Part shown: piece after piece, positions 1 through 7,980 of the stretch | Layout of the letters: the number at the start of each line of letters is the position of its first letter | Position numbering within the stretch: position 1 is the first letter of the stretch | Source of the DNA: Paulinella micropora | Taxonomy: Eukaryota; Cercozoa; Imbricatea; Euglyphida; Paulinellidae | DNA: 24,143 nt | Reading direction: 5' to 3' | Assembly: GCA_019918135.1 (NCBI GenBank) | Contig: WBZZ01000637.1 | Coordinates: 1 to 24,143 of the forward strand | Notes under the pieces: model-generated | Told to the model about the DNA's origin: nothing | Database searches by the model: none | Seen by the model: the letters and a program-made list of their open reading frames with translations, nothing else | Position numbers and translations under genes: made by a program

Positions 1-447
1 GCCCGACAAGTCCTGAGCCAGGCCGAATGGCTGTGTATGCCGATGTACCATACTTACCTGGCTTGCTACAAGGTCTGGAGCGAGCCGCAAGACGACGGCA
101 AGCTCTTTGCGTGGATTCGTAAGTATGCATCGGAGATCGGGAGGGTGGCTCTGGGTACGAGACCGGCAGGCAGGGGTTGGGCACTCTAAACCTCGACCTG
201 CAATTGCTAGAACAATATCTGCAATTCAGGCAAGCACAAACCCTGCTGGCACAACAGCACTGGCCGCCCCGAGAGCCGGCCGAGGTCGAAGCCTTTCTGG
301 CGCGTTTGCGGCAGGAAATCGAAGAGGAAAAGACTCGTAAGGGCTTGCCCCCCCTCGCCCCTCCGCTCCCCAAAAAAATGTTATTAAAAGAAATTAGGCC
401 TTCCTACACTTGTTGTTTTAATGAGAGATGCCGAGCTTCGGGTCTAA
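1..447 (+). pseudogene. 3' part of the unrecognised ~255-aa gene, left-arm copy
   Basis: This duplicates the last two exons of the gene at 9076-9995 and is cut by the window start. The frame opens with ARQVLSQAEWLCMPMYHTYL and continues to about 140. There GGG replaces the GGGG of the right arm and the frame breaks. After the break the sequence returns to the Gln/Glu-rich tail around residues LLEQYLQFRQAQ. The proposed last intron is 337-397 (GTAAGG...TTAG) and the proposed stop is TAA at 445-447. The one-base loss is in a homopolymer, so it may be an assembly error. Confidence 0.6.
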
Positions 448-1535
448 CGGGGCCGCCCCAGGCCGCAGCTGCACTTGGGTCGCGTCACGTATCTCTTGGC
501 ACAGCGCGGGCCAGCCCGCACGCCACTCGGGGTCGCCCGTCTTGTGCTGGCCGACGTCGCGCCCCGCCAGCAGGTCCACGTAGTCCAGGTGCGTTTGCAA
601 GAACTTTGGTCGCCGCCCGGCGTCGCCAGCCAGTCCGTCACGGCCTGGGTGTGCAGCCGCGCCAGATTATGCCGCCGGATCGCCAGGCACTGCAGCGCCT
701 TCGACCTCAGGTCCGGCACCTCCAGCAGCTGGTAGTCTTGCTGGTTCGGGTGGAAACACGCCAGGAACGCGCCTACGACCTTCTTGCCCGTCTGCCACTG
801 CACCAAGATCTTGTAAAGATTTATTTGCATGGCATACTTAAAAAGTTGGCATTGGGCAGATCCGCGCAGACCCTGAGCCCCATCTCCCCGCGCCGGAACG
901 GTTCCTTCCGTATCTTTTTCGATCGCTTCCAATCACACAGCAAAGCGCACCGTCTTGGGCAGATGAACAACATGTCGCACGAGCCCGCAAGGAGGTGTTT
1001 GCACGAGAAGAGCAGCAGCTCCGTGCGCCAGGGGATCCAGCCGCGCGCCAAGACAATGCGGCGATGAAAGCGCCAAAACTGTTCAAACTCTGGACCAAGA
1101 CAATGCGGCGCCAGCTCGGGCACTGCTGGCTCCACGCTGTTGTAGAAGTACCTACAAAAAAAACCAAGCGGGCTTCTAACTTCAGCAAAGCCAAAAAAAA
1201 GCAGAAAAGGAACAGTACTCGACGTAGGCATGAAAGCGGGTGCCCAGGTCACGGCCCGCGTCCCACTCTTTGGCGATCTCCTCGGTGCTGCACCCGCGGC
1301 GCGAGGCCACGCTGCGCAGGGCAGCGGCTTGCGGGAAGGGCGGGAAGAAGGAGCCGTACAGCGACGACACGCTGCCCGGCAGAGGCAGCCAGCGGTCGCC
1401 GGGCAGCGCCAGCTGGTAGACGTGAGGGCCCGCGTCGAACGAAATTTGGCCGTCAGTCGGCAGCTTGTTTGGTCGTGCGAGGACGTCCGCCTCTTCTCGA
1501 TTGGCTGCCAGGAAGCTGTCGAGCCGCGTCCACAT
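418..1535 (-). pseudogene. PD-(D/E)XK nuclease, left-arm copy with homopolymer frameshifts
   Basis: Inverted copy of 7981-9105. The first exon is intact (ATG at 1533-1535, reading MWTRLDSFL). Two of the lost bases fall inside the proposed intron, where they would be harmless. Three single-base losses near 935-955 together remove three bases and alter the segment just before the DWK motif (CPRRCALLCDWK instead of CPKTGALLLCDWK). One T lost near 845 shifts the frame just before the QxxxY motif, and another is lost near 600. All are homopolymer contractions. It is either a decayed copy or poor consensus; I cannot tell which. Confidence 0.75.
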
Positions 1536-2380
1536 CAGTTTGTGATTTGCAAAAGCACGGTCGGGTGTGCGGAGGGGAGGTTTGGACAGAAACGGCAAGA
1601 GGGAAATGGTGGGGGGGGGGGGGCGTCGCAAAACCCCTCCCCCCTTCAACATGTTCTGTGGTAGGCCCGCCATTCTTTGTCTCCCGAGACGACGCACGGG
1701 GGAGGCAAAGGGCGCCCGCCGGCCCCCTCCCTTCTTGATTCTAGGCAGCTACATATTGGCGGTGGCCCCCCTCCCTCCTTTTGATTTTAGGCAGCTACAT
1801 ATTGGCGGTGGCCCCCCCCCCCTTACACTTTTCCTCCACCTTTTCCGTTTACCACGGAAATACGCATAACTCTGGCATTAATGGCACCAAAATTGAAAAT
1901 CCCTCTTTTATAATCCGCGGATGGCAGATCTAGAGGACGATTGGATGTGGGAGAATTCGTCAGTAGAGGTAGCACTCCTCGTCTGTGAGGCTGGTGACCA
2001 ACGCGCTCGATCCCCCGAGCGCACTGGCAAGACACACGCGTTCTCGTCCTACGAAGAAAGACGAACGCCTGTCCAAGGCGGCGGACGCGTGTGCTCTGTA
2101 TAACAGGAAGCCGCAGCATCGAAAGGAGGCCTTGAAAGGGGGGGGGGGGACCAAGCGGTTCATTCTCCTTTCCACTCCCCCCTATTCCACCCCCCCGATA
2201 GTCCGCTTTCTGCTCCTTTTTTTTAAATTTTCTTTTGGCTGCCACAGGAACAAAAAACCAGCGCTACTAAACCAAGTCCTGACTGCTCTGATGCGGCAAC
2301 AGACAAGTGACCCGTTCTTAAAAAAAAAAATTAAAGCAAAAATTGGTGCTGGCTCTTTTTGTGTTTTCTGGAGTGTCTGT
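1536..2380. other. Left-arm intergenic region, no convincing gene
   Basis: Mirror of 7119-7980. It contains G or C runs (13 G near 1611, 12 G near 2138), an inverted TATAAAAG (1905-1912) and two tandem copies of a 46-bp unit with core TATTGGCGGTGGCC (about 1736-1811). Open frames here are low-complexity and cross the homopolymers, so I call none. Confidence 0.6.
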
Positions 2381-2566
2381 TTAATTAATCACAACGCTCA
2401 GCAGAGGTCGTTGGGTTTTGAAGTCAAGAACCGCCTTTTGTGTGATGGCAGGACATCCTTCAATACGTAGCCTTTGCAGCCCTGCCAGGCTGGCTAAATA
2501 GTTGAACGCCCCGTCAGTGAGTGCTTGGTTAGAGCTGAGATCCAGGCGTTGCAAGTTAGATAGTCC
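2381..2566 (-). pseudogene. Truncated leucine-rich-repeat gene (3' end), left copy
   Basis: Mirror of 6933-7118. It encodes the last ~61 residues of an LRR protein, ending TAA at 2381-2383. The AT-rich segment begins immediately upstream of its first coding base. Confidence 0.75.
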
Positions 2567-2621
2567 TTAATATGTAATTATAATTTTTTATATATCGTTA
2601 TGACAAAAAAAAATTCTTTTT

Positions 2622-3134
2622 TTACTTATTCAAGCACCCGCATCTACTAAATCCTTTGTATTGTCCGCAAAGTTCGCAATACTTTAATCTCTGTATGAAG
2701 CAGGTCTTATGGTAATACTTGTCTCTGTTCGGATACTTTTCTACAATCTTTTTTGGACTTGCCCTGTTGCTATTACAATAACAACAAAATTTAATGTTTG
2801 GATTGTCAAGGGTGCGGATGAGCAATGACAGGTCTTCGTTCATTTTGTCGTTCTTAAACCGCTTGATACATTCAGAGCCCAGCACCATTTCGTTCCAGTT
2901 TTTTACATTTTTAATGATGTAATTCTTTGTAATCTCGTGTGAGCAACAACAATATTGTTCTTCCCCTTTTTCTATACTTTTCATGAGTTTCCAGTCGTCA
3001 GTGTTCCACTTTCCATCGGGCGAGATAAATGAAACTGCATTGACTAGATTTAGAAAATAATTTCCATTCACATAATCCAAATGGAGTTGTAAGTCTTCAT
3101 ATGTCCAATAAGATCGGCTGTGAGAGGTGTCCAT
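2622..3134 (-). CDS. Giant-virus-like cysteine-motif protein, 170 aa (left copy)
   Basis: Encodes the same 170-aa protein as 6365-6877, where it is described. Its start is next to an AT-rich TATA-like spacer (3135-3173). It is divergent from the 117-aa frame and co-directional with the 75-aa gene. No breaks are seen in this copy, unlike other left-arm genes. Confidence 0.75.
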   Translation of the reverse strand: MDTSHSRSYWTYEDLQLHLDYVNGNYFLNLVNAVSFISPDGKWNTDDWKLMKSIEKGEEQYCCCSHEITKNYIIKNVKNWNEMVLGSECIKRFKNDKMNEDLSLLIRTLDNPNIKFCCYCNSNRASPKKIVEKYPNRDKYYHKTCFIQRLKYCELCGQYKGFSRCGCLNK

Positions 3135-3173
3135 GGTTTATATAATAGTATATATTTTTATATATAAAATAAA

Positions 3174-3401
3174 TTATATATTGTTTAACATACTATTACG
3201 AAAAGCCCTTAATTCAAGCAATTCTGCTTTTTGTTTTTCGTATTTCTCCTTCCGCAGTAATTTTATCATCTCTTGATTCTTATAATAGTATGCCTTCGCA
3301 TTTTCCGTATTTTTATCAGGATGAGCCTTTAAAAATGCTTTCGCCCTTTCCCTTCTCCGTTGAACTACTTCTTCCTTGGTGAATTGAGGTGTCCTTGGCA
3401 T
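3174..3401 (-). CDS. Small basic Lys/Glu-rich protein, 75 aa (left copy)
   Basis: Identical in protein sequence to 6098-6325. It lies 39 bp upstream of the 170-aa gene in the same direction, and a TATATATAA-like run precedes its ATG. Confidence 0.6.
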   Translation of the reverse strand: MPRTPQFTKEEVVQRRRERAKAFLKAHPDKNTENAKAYYYKNQEMIKLLRKEKYEKQKAELLELRAFRNSMLNNI

Positions 3402-3910
3402 TATATCTCTTATATATAATTATATTATTTTAATTATTTTAAATAGAAAATCAATCTGCGCCAAAATACAAAAATGTCGATGTGACGACTTGGACACCTG
3501 AGAGTGGTATTGAGCAGACTAAGTGCGACAATTCGTCTTAGTATTAATGAAGGTCAAGTCTGTCCAGGCCAACCCCCCGCGGGCGGAAATTATTTAATGG
3601 TCTCATACTTTCGGGTAGAGACGAAAAAAAATTTACTTCCTTTTAATAAAACCCTGGACACCTTGGACAATATAAAAAATTTGTAATACGAAGAAGAATA
3701 ATATAATAAATATTGAAATTTAACGCTAAAAAAGTGTCCAACCTTGTAAGGGTCAAGTAGGCCACGGCCAACCATGGGGTTGGACACCAATAGGAGAAGA
3801 CATTTTCACCCCCCCTGCTCTTATATTTATCTTTTCGTTTGCTATAATATCCCTGTTGTGTGCTCATTGAATTATATGTTAAGCACATACTAGACATTGT
3901 ATATATACCG

Positions 3911-4264
3911 ATGAGTACCATCATAGAAGAAATAAAGGCGGTGTTCAACCTCCCTGATCCTAAATAGCAACGATATAGGGAAAAGAATGCGGAGAAAATC
4001 AAAGAATATAGAGCAAATTATAGACAGAATAATAAGGGCAAAATTAAAGAGCATCAAAAGAAATACAAAGAGGCAAACAGGGACAAGATAAATAAACGGC
4101 GACGGGAATATTACAAATTAAATAAGGATAAAATTCAAGAGCAAGAAAAGAAATACAGAGACACTAATAAGGAAATATTAGATAAATACAAAGAAGAATA
4201 TCTCAAACAGAAGCAGAAAGAAACAGATCCAAATGTTGAATATTTAAAAACCCTTCAATTCTAA
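3911..4264 (+). pseudogene. Lys/Tyr-rich repeat protein, left copy with nonsense codon
   Basis: Mirror of 5235-5588. It starts ATG at 3911 (MSTIIEEIKAVFN) but codon 19 is TAG (3965-3967), where the right arm has CAG (Gln). The rest of the frame is open to TAA at 4262-4264. A nearby TTC codon (Phe) is TTT in the right arm. These are transitions, not homopolymer slips, so they argue for some genuine divergence between the arms. Confidence 0.75.
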
Positions 4265-4334
4265 AATAATATCGTTATGGCTGAGCCGATGCCACCAATT
4301 TTTGGAAAAAAGGAAATTCTCGCGAATATGTCTG

Positions 4335-4464
4335 TGCGACAAAATTTCACTTTTTTGTTGCGACAAAATTTCACTTTTTTTTTTTGTCAAAGTGTCGCAA
4401 CCTCTGCGACAATTTCACTTTTTTTGTTGCGACAAAATTTCACTTTTTTGTCGCAGTGTCGCAA
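4335..4464. repeat. Degenerate tandem repeat of GCGACAAAATTTCACTTTTT (left copy)
   Basis: Four spaced copies of a unit with core TTGCGACAAAATTTCAC, one lacking two A residues, separated by T runs and shorter GTGTCGCAA inverted pieces. The mirror copy is at 5036-5165. The block is probably non-coding; ORFs through it merely follow the repeat. Confidence 0.7.
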
Positions 4465-4499
4465 AAAATATTTTCTTTTGTATTCCCCCCTCCCCCTGC

Positions 4500-4533
4500 C
4501 ACTCACTTCGTGAGTGTCCCCCCCCCCCCCCCC
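4500..4533. repeat. Short perfect hairpin next to a C17 run (left copy)
   Basis: CACTCACTTCGTGAGTG (4500-4516) is a 7-bp stem with a 3-nt loop, followed directly by a run of 17 C. The mirror is a G19 run followed by the same hairpin, ending at 4999. The rest of 4534-4731 is AT-rich sequence with no gene. Confidence 0.7.
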
Positions 4534-4731
4534 CATTTTTGGGTGGATCATTTATGTATTCGCGACTTGTCGAACCGCAAAGTATGAAACAAGCCTTAAA
4601 AATATGAAACACCAACATTTGACACACAGAAAACATACATAGAAAACAAAAAAAGTGTCAAATGTCTAACGTAAATTTATCAAACTGAGCACATTAAGAG
4701 AGATTACGACGAAAAGACACATAAACCATAT

Positions 4732-4765
4732 TTATATTTCACAAAAATATATATAAACTACGTGT
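4732..4765. other. Palindrome centre (34-nt unpaired AT-rich loop)
   Basis: These 34 nt separate the arms and do not pair. They are almost all A/T, with an ATATATATA run. On each side at least 60 nt match perfectly (a block containing GAAAAGACACATAAACCATA on the left). Such a layout could be a head-to-head joint of two molecule ends, a resolved hairpin end, or an inverted-duplication artefact. Confidence 0.9.
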
Positions 4766-5035
4766 ATATGGTTTATGTGTCTTTTCGTCGTAATCTCTCT
4801 TAATGTGCTCAGTTTGATAAATTTACGTTAACCATTTGACACTTTTTTTGTTTTCTATGTATGTTTTCTATGTGTCAAATGTTGGTTTTTCATATTTTTA
4901 AGGCTTGTTTCATACTTTGCGGTTGGACAAGTCACGAATACATAAATGATCCACCCAAAAATGGGGGGGGGGGGGGGGGGGACACTCACGAAGTGAGTGG
5001 CAGGGGGAGGGGGGAATACAAAAGAAAATATTTTT

Positions 5036-5165
5036 TGCGACACTGCGACAAAAAAGTGAAATTTTGTCGCAACAAAAAAAGTGAAATTGTCGCAGAGGTT
5101 GCGACACTTTGACAAAAAAAAAAAGTGAAATTTTGTCGCAACAAAAAAGTGAAATTTTGTCGCAC
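5036..5165. repeat. Degenerate tandem repeat of AAAAAGTGAAATTTTGTCGC (right copy)
   Basis: Inverted partner of 4335-4464, with the same four spaced copies. It lies between the palindrome centre and the 3' end of the Lys/Tyr-rich gene. Confidence 0.7.
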
Positions 5166-5234
5166 AGACATATTCGCGAGAATTTCCTTTTTTCCAAAAA
5201 TTGGTGGCATCGGCTCAGCCATAACGATATTATT

Positions 5235-5588
5235 TTAGAATTGAAGGGTTTTTAAATACTCAACATTTGGATCTGTTTCTTTCTGCTTCTGTTTGAGATA
5301 TTCTTCTTTGTATTTATCTAATATTTCCTTATTAGTGTCTCTGTATTTCTTTTCTTGCTCTTGAATTTTATCCTTATTTAATTTGTAATATTCCCGTCGC
5401 CGTTTATTTATCTTGTCCCTGTTTGCCTCTTTGTATTTCTTTTGATGCTCTTTAATTTTGCCCTTATTATTCTGTCTATAATTTGCTCTATATTCTTTGA
5501 TTTTCTCCGCATTCTTTTCCCTATATCGTTGCTGTTTAGGATCAGGGAGGTTAAACACCGCCTTTATTTCTTCTATGATGGTACTCAT
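5235..5588 (-). CDS. Lys/Tyr-rich repeat protein, 117 aa
   Basis: No enzyme motif. From about residue 25 the protein is a run of ~14-residue units of the form NxxKIKExxxKYxxx (KEYRANYRQNNKGKIKEHQ, then KKYKEANRDKINKRRREYY and related units), strongly basic and probably helical. Similar KIKEY-type repeats occur in proteins of giant viruses and some phages; their role is unclear, though nucleic-acid binding is plausible from charge. I chose the Met at 5588 because a TATATATA run lies just upstream, and the earlier in-frame Met (5639) would place coding sequence through it. It ends in TAA at 5235. It points toward the palindrome centre, opposite to the two other cassette genes. The mirror copy has a nonsense codon. 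Confidence 0.65.
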   Translation of the reverse strand: MSTIIEEIKAVFNLPDPKQQRYREKNAEKIKEYRANYRQNNKGKIKEHQKKYKEANRDKINKRRREYYKLNKDKIQEQEKKYRDTNKEILDKYKEEYLKQKQKETDPNVEYLKTLQF

Positions 5589-5712
5589 CGGTATATATAC
5601 AATGTCTAGTATGTGCTTAACATATAATTCAATGAGCACACAACAGGGATATTATAGCAAACGAAAAGATAAATATAAGAGCAGGGGGGGTGAAAATGTC
5701 TTCTCCTATTGG

Positions 5713-6008
5713 TGTCCAACCCCATGGTTGGCCGTGGCCTACTTGACCCTTACAAGGTTGGACACTTTTTTAGCGTTAAATTTCAATATTTATTATATTA
5801 TTCTTCTTCGTATTACAAATTTTTTATATTGTCCAAGGTGTCCAGGGTTTTATTAAAAGGAAGTAAATTTTTTTTCGTCTCTACCCGAAAGTATGAGACC
5901 ATTAAATAATTTCCGCCCGCGGGGGGTTGGCCTGGACAGACTTGACCTTCATTAATACTAAGACGAATTGTCGCACTTAGTCTGCTCAATACCACTCTCA
6001 GGTGTCCA
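5713..6008. promoter_or_regulatory. Cluster of six TGTCCA motifs in the divergent spacer
   Basis: TGTCCA or its complement occurs at 5713, 5759, 5830, 5839, 5933 and 6003, in both orientations, within 300 bp. Several sit in a longer GGTGTCCAA context. The 509-bp spacer separates the divergent 117-aa and 75-aa genes and otherwise holds no gene. Repeated short motifs in both orientations suggest protein binding, such as a replication-initiator or regulator site. The mirror set lies at about 3490-3785. Inference only. Confidence 0.4.
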
Positions 6009-6097
6009 AGTCGTCACATCGACATTTTTGTATTTTGGCGCAGATTGATTTTCTATTTAAAATAATTAAAATAATATAATTATATATAAGAGATATA

Positions 6098-6325
6098 ATG
6101 CCAAGGACACCTCAATTCACCAAGGAAGAAGTAGTTCAACGGAGAAGGGAAAGGGCGAAAGCATTTTTAAAGGCTCATCCTGATAAAAATACGGAAAATG
6201 CGAAGGCATACTATTATAAGAATCAAGAGATGATAAAATTACTGCGGAAGGAGAAATACGAAAAACAAAAAGCAGAATTGCTTGAATTAAGGGCTTTTCG
6301 TAATAGTATGTTAAACAATATATAA
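6098..6325 (+). CDS. Small basic Lys/Glu-rich protein, 75 aa
   Basis: The protein starts MPRTPQFTKEEVVQRRRERA and is rich in Lys, Arg and Glu throughout. A predicted long helix covers most of its length, with no cysteine or catalytic motif. I do not recognise the family. The ATG follows an AT-rich run (TATATATAAGAGATATA) that could serve as promoter and very short leader. TAA ends it, and the 170-aa gene follows 39 bp downstream in the same direction. The identical protein in the left arm, despite nearby point differences, suggests a real gene. A nucleic-acid-binding or accessory role is possible but unproven. Confidence 0.6.
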   Translation: MPRTPQFTKEEVVQRRRERAKAFLKAHPDKNTENAKAYYYKNQEMIKLLRKEKYEKQKAELLELRAFRNSMLNNI

Positions 6326-6364
6326 TTTATTTTATATATAAAAATATATACTATTATATAAACC

Positions 6365-6877
6365 ATGGACACCTCTCACAGCCGATCTTATTGGACATAT
6401 GAAGACTTACAACTCCATTTGGATTATGTGAATGGAAATTATTTTCTAAATCTAGTCAATGCAGTTTCATTTATCTCGCCCGATGGAAAGTGGAACACTG
6501 ACGACTGGAAACTCATGAAAAGTATAGAAAAAGGGGAAGAACAATATTGTTGTTGCTCACACGAGATTACAAAGAATTACATCATTAAAAATGTAAAAAA
6601 CTGGAACGAAATGGTGCTGGGCTCTGAATGTATCAAGCGGTTTAAGAACGACAAAATGAACGAAGACCTGTCATTGCTCATCCGCACCCTTGACAATCCA
6701 AACATTAAATTTTGTTGTTATTGTAATAGCAACAGGGCAAGTCCAAAAAAGATTGTAGAAAAGTATCCGAACAGAGACAAGTATTACCATAAGACCTGCT
6801 TCATACAGAGATTAAAGTATTGCGAACTTTGCGGACAATACAAAGGATTTAGTAGATGCGGGTGCTTGAATAAGTAA
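6365..6877 (+). CDS. Giant-virus-like cysteine-motif protein, 170 aa
   Basis: The middle contains YCCCSHEITKNYIIKN followed by MVLGSECIKRF. This resembles the pattern C-x-C-x-H ... (I)xN ... VGxxCIxKF of small uncharacterised proteins repeatedly found in mimivirus- and phycodnavirus-type genomes, where the cysteines probably bind zinc. A second set, FCCYCNSNRAS, then KYYHKTCF, YCELCGQYKGF and RCGC, looks like another zinc-binding module at residues ~127-168. The function is unknown; nucleic-acid or protein binding is a reasonable guess. The start ATGGACACC lies after a TATATA-rich spacer, and the gene ends TAA with a run of A. Its AT-rich codons contrast sharply with the GC-rich genes outside the segment, pointing to a different origin. 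Confidence 0.75.
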   Translation: MDTSHSRSYWTYEDLQLHLDYVNGNYFLNLVNAVSFISPDGKWNTDDWKLMKSIEKGEEQYCCCSHEITKNYIIKNVKNWNEMVLGSECIKRFKNDKMNEDLSLLIRTLDNPNIKFCCYCNSNRASPKKIVEKYPNRDKYYHKTCFIQRLKYCELCGQYKGFSRCGCLNK

Positions 6878-6932
6878 AAAAAGAATTTTTTTTTGTCATA
6901 ACGATATATAAAAAATTATAATTACATATTAA

Positions 6933-7118
6933 GGACTATCTAACTTGCAACGCCTGGATCTCAGCTCTAACCAAGCACTCACTGACGGGGCGTTCAACTA
7001 TTTAGCCAGCCTGGCAGGGCTGCAAAGGCTACGTATTGAAGGATGTCCTGCCATCACACAAAAGGCGGTTCTTGACTTCAAAACCCAACGACCTCTGCTG
7101 AGCGTTGTGATTAATTAA
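6933..7118 (+). pseudogene. Truncated leucine-rich-repeat gene (3' end)
   Basis: The frame reads LSNLQRLDLSSNQALTDGAF, then LASLAGLQRLRIEGCPAIT, and ends VVIN with TAA at 7116-7118. This is two LRR units of the F-box/AMN1-like type (LxxLxxLDLSxNxxLTDxA; LxxLxIxGCPxIT). There is no start codon: an in-frame TAA (6930-6932) immediately precedes the first LRR residue, and upstream DNA switches to AT-rich. An LRR gene was therefore cut at this point when the AT-rich segment was joined. LRR proteins usually mediate protein-protein contact. The fragment is probably not expressed unless it is spliced to an exon I cannot see. Confidence 0.75.
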
Positions 7119-7590
7119 ACAGACACTCCAGAAAACACAAAAAGAGCCAGCACCAATTTTTGCTTTAATTTTTTTTTTTAAGAACGGGTCACTTGTCTGT
7201 TGCCGCATCAGAGCAGTCAGGACTTGGTTTAGTAGCGCTGGTTTTTTGTTCCTGTGGCAGCCAAAAGAAAATTTAAAAAAAAGGAGCAGAAAGCGGACTA
7301 TCGGCGGGGGTGGAATAGGGGGGGAGTGGAAAGGAGAATGAACCGCTTGGTCCCCCCCCCCCCCCTTTCAAGGCCTCCTTTCGATGCTGCGGCTTCCTGT
7401 TATACAGAGCACACGCGTCCGCCGCCTTGGACAGGCGTTCGTCTTTCTTCGTAGGACGAGAACGCGTGTGTCTTGCCAGTGCGCTCGGGGGATCGAGCGC
7501 GTTGGTCACCAGCCTCACAGACGAGGAGTGCTACCTCTACTGACGAATTCTCCCACATCCAATCGTCCTCTAGATCTGCCATCCGCGGAT

Positions 7591-7598
7591 TATAAAAG
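7591..7598 (+). promoter_or_regulatory. TATA box (TATAAAAG)
   Basis: A perfect eukaryotic-type TATAAAAG in a GC-rich setting, 34 nt before an ATG (7625) and 390 nt before the nuclease start. The mirror is at 1905-1912. Confidence 0.45.
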
Positions 7599-7692
7599 AG
7601 GGATTTTCAATTTTGGTGCCATTAATGCCAGAGTTATGCGTATTTCCGTGGTAAACGGAAAAGGTGGAGGAAAAGTGTAAGGGGGGGGGGGG

Positions 7693-7790
7693 GGCCACCG
7701 CCAATATGTAGCTGCCTAAAATCAAAAGGAGGGAGGGGGGCCACCGCCAATATGTAGCTGCCTAGAATCAAGAAGGGGGGGGGGGGGGGC
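7693..7790. repeat. Two tandem copies of a 46-bp unit
   Basis: Both units begin CCACCGCCAATATGTAGCTG and continue CCTAAAATCAA or CCTAGAATCAA. They are separated and bounded by G runs. Copy starts are 46 bp apart (7695 and 7741). Confidence 0.8.
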
Positions 7791-7980
7791 CGGCGGCGCC
7801 CTTTCCCCTCCCCCGTGCGTCGTCTCGGGAGACAAAGAATGGCGGGCCTACCACAGAACATGTTGAAGGGGGGAGGGGTTTTGCGACGCCCCCCCCCCCC
7901 CCCCCACCATTTCCCTCTTGCCGTTTCTGTCCAAACCTCCCCTCCGCACACCCGACCGTGCTTTTGCAAATCACAAACTG

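Larger units (their letters stand above)
1..4731. repeat. Left arm of a ~9.5 kb palindrome
   Basis: Every stretch I compared is the reverse complement of 4766-9526: position 1 pairs with 9526, 2381 with 7118, 2566 with 6933 and 4731 with 4766. The pairing sum drifts from 9497 at the centre to 9527 at the edge, so the left arm is about 30 nt shorter. The differences I found are mostly shorter homopolymers in the left arm, plus a few transitions (a TAG versus CAG codon at 3965, GAA versus GAG near 4240, G versus A near 147). The arm reaches the window edge, so its true end lies outside. Confidence 0.97.
2567..6932. mobile_element. AT-rich palindromic segment inside the GC-rich arms
   Basis: Composition changes abruptly at both edges, from GC-rich to strongly AT-rich with TATATA-type spacers and Lys/Asn/Ile-rich proteins. 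It contains two inverted copies of three small genes (170, 75 and 117 aa) and simple-sequence blocks near the centre. Each edge sits directly at the truncated LRR coding sequence, so the AT-rich DNA joined or inserted there. I see no transposase, integrase or target-site duplication. It could be a terminal (subtelomere-like) element of a linear molecule, a virophage- or transpoviron-like passenger, or DNA from another giant virus. The mobile-element label is an inference from composition. Confidence 0.5.
7119..7980. other. Right-arm intergenic region, no convincing gene
   Basis: It contains a C14 run (about 7352), a TATA box, a 46-bp tandem repeat and a C17 run (7889-7905) before the nuclease start. 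Two ORFs of about 66-98 codons overlap here with Arg/Pro-rich, unremarkable sequence. After the TATA box a 9-codon frame (ATG at 7625) ends at TAA overlapping a possible splice donor (GTAAAC, 7651), so an upstream leader exon for the nuclease is conceivable. Confidence 0.5.

Noticed and set aside
4277..5222. Phe-rich ORFs through the central repeat blocks
   Set aside because: They only translate the GCGACAAAATTTCAC repeat and C run; mirror ORFs appear on both arms by symmetry.
7254..7680. Arg/Pro-rich ORFs in the arm spacer (mirror 1823-2245)
   Set aside because: They cross homopolymers, change length between arms, and show no domain or compositional support.
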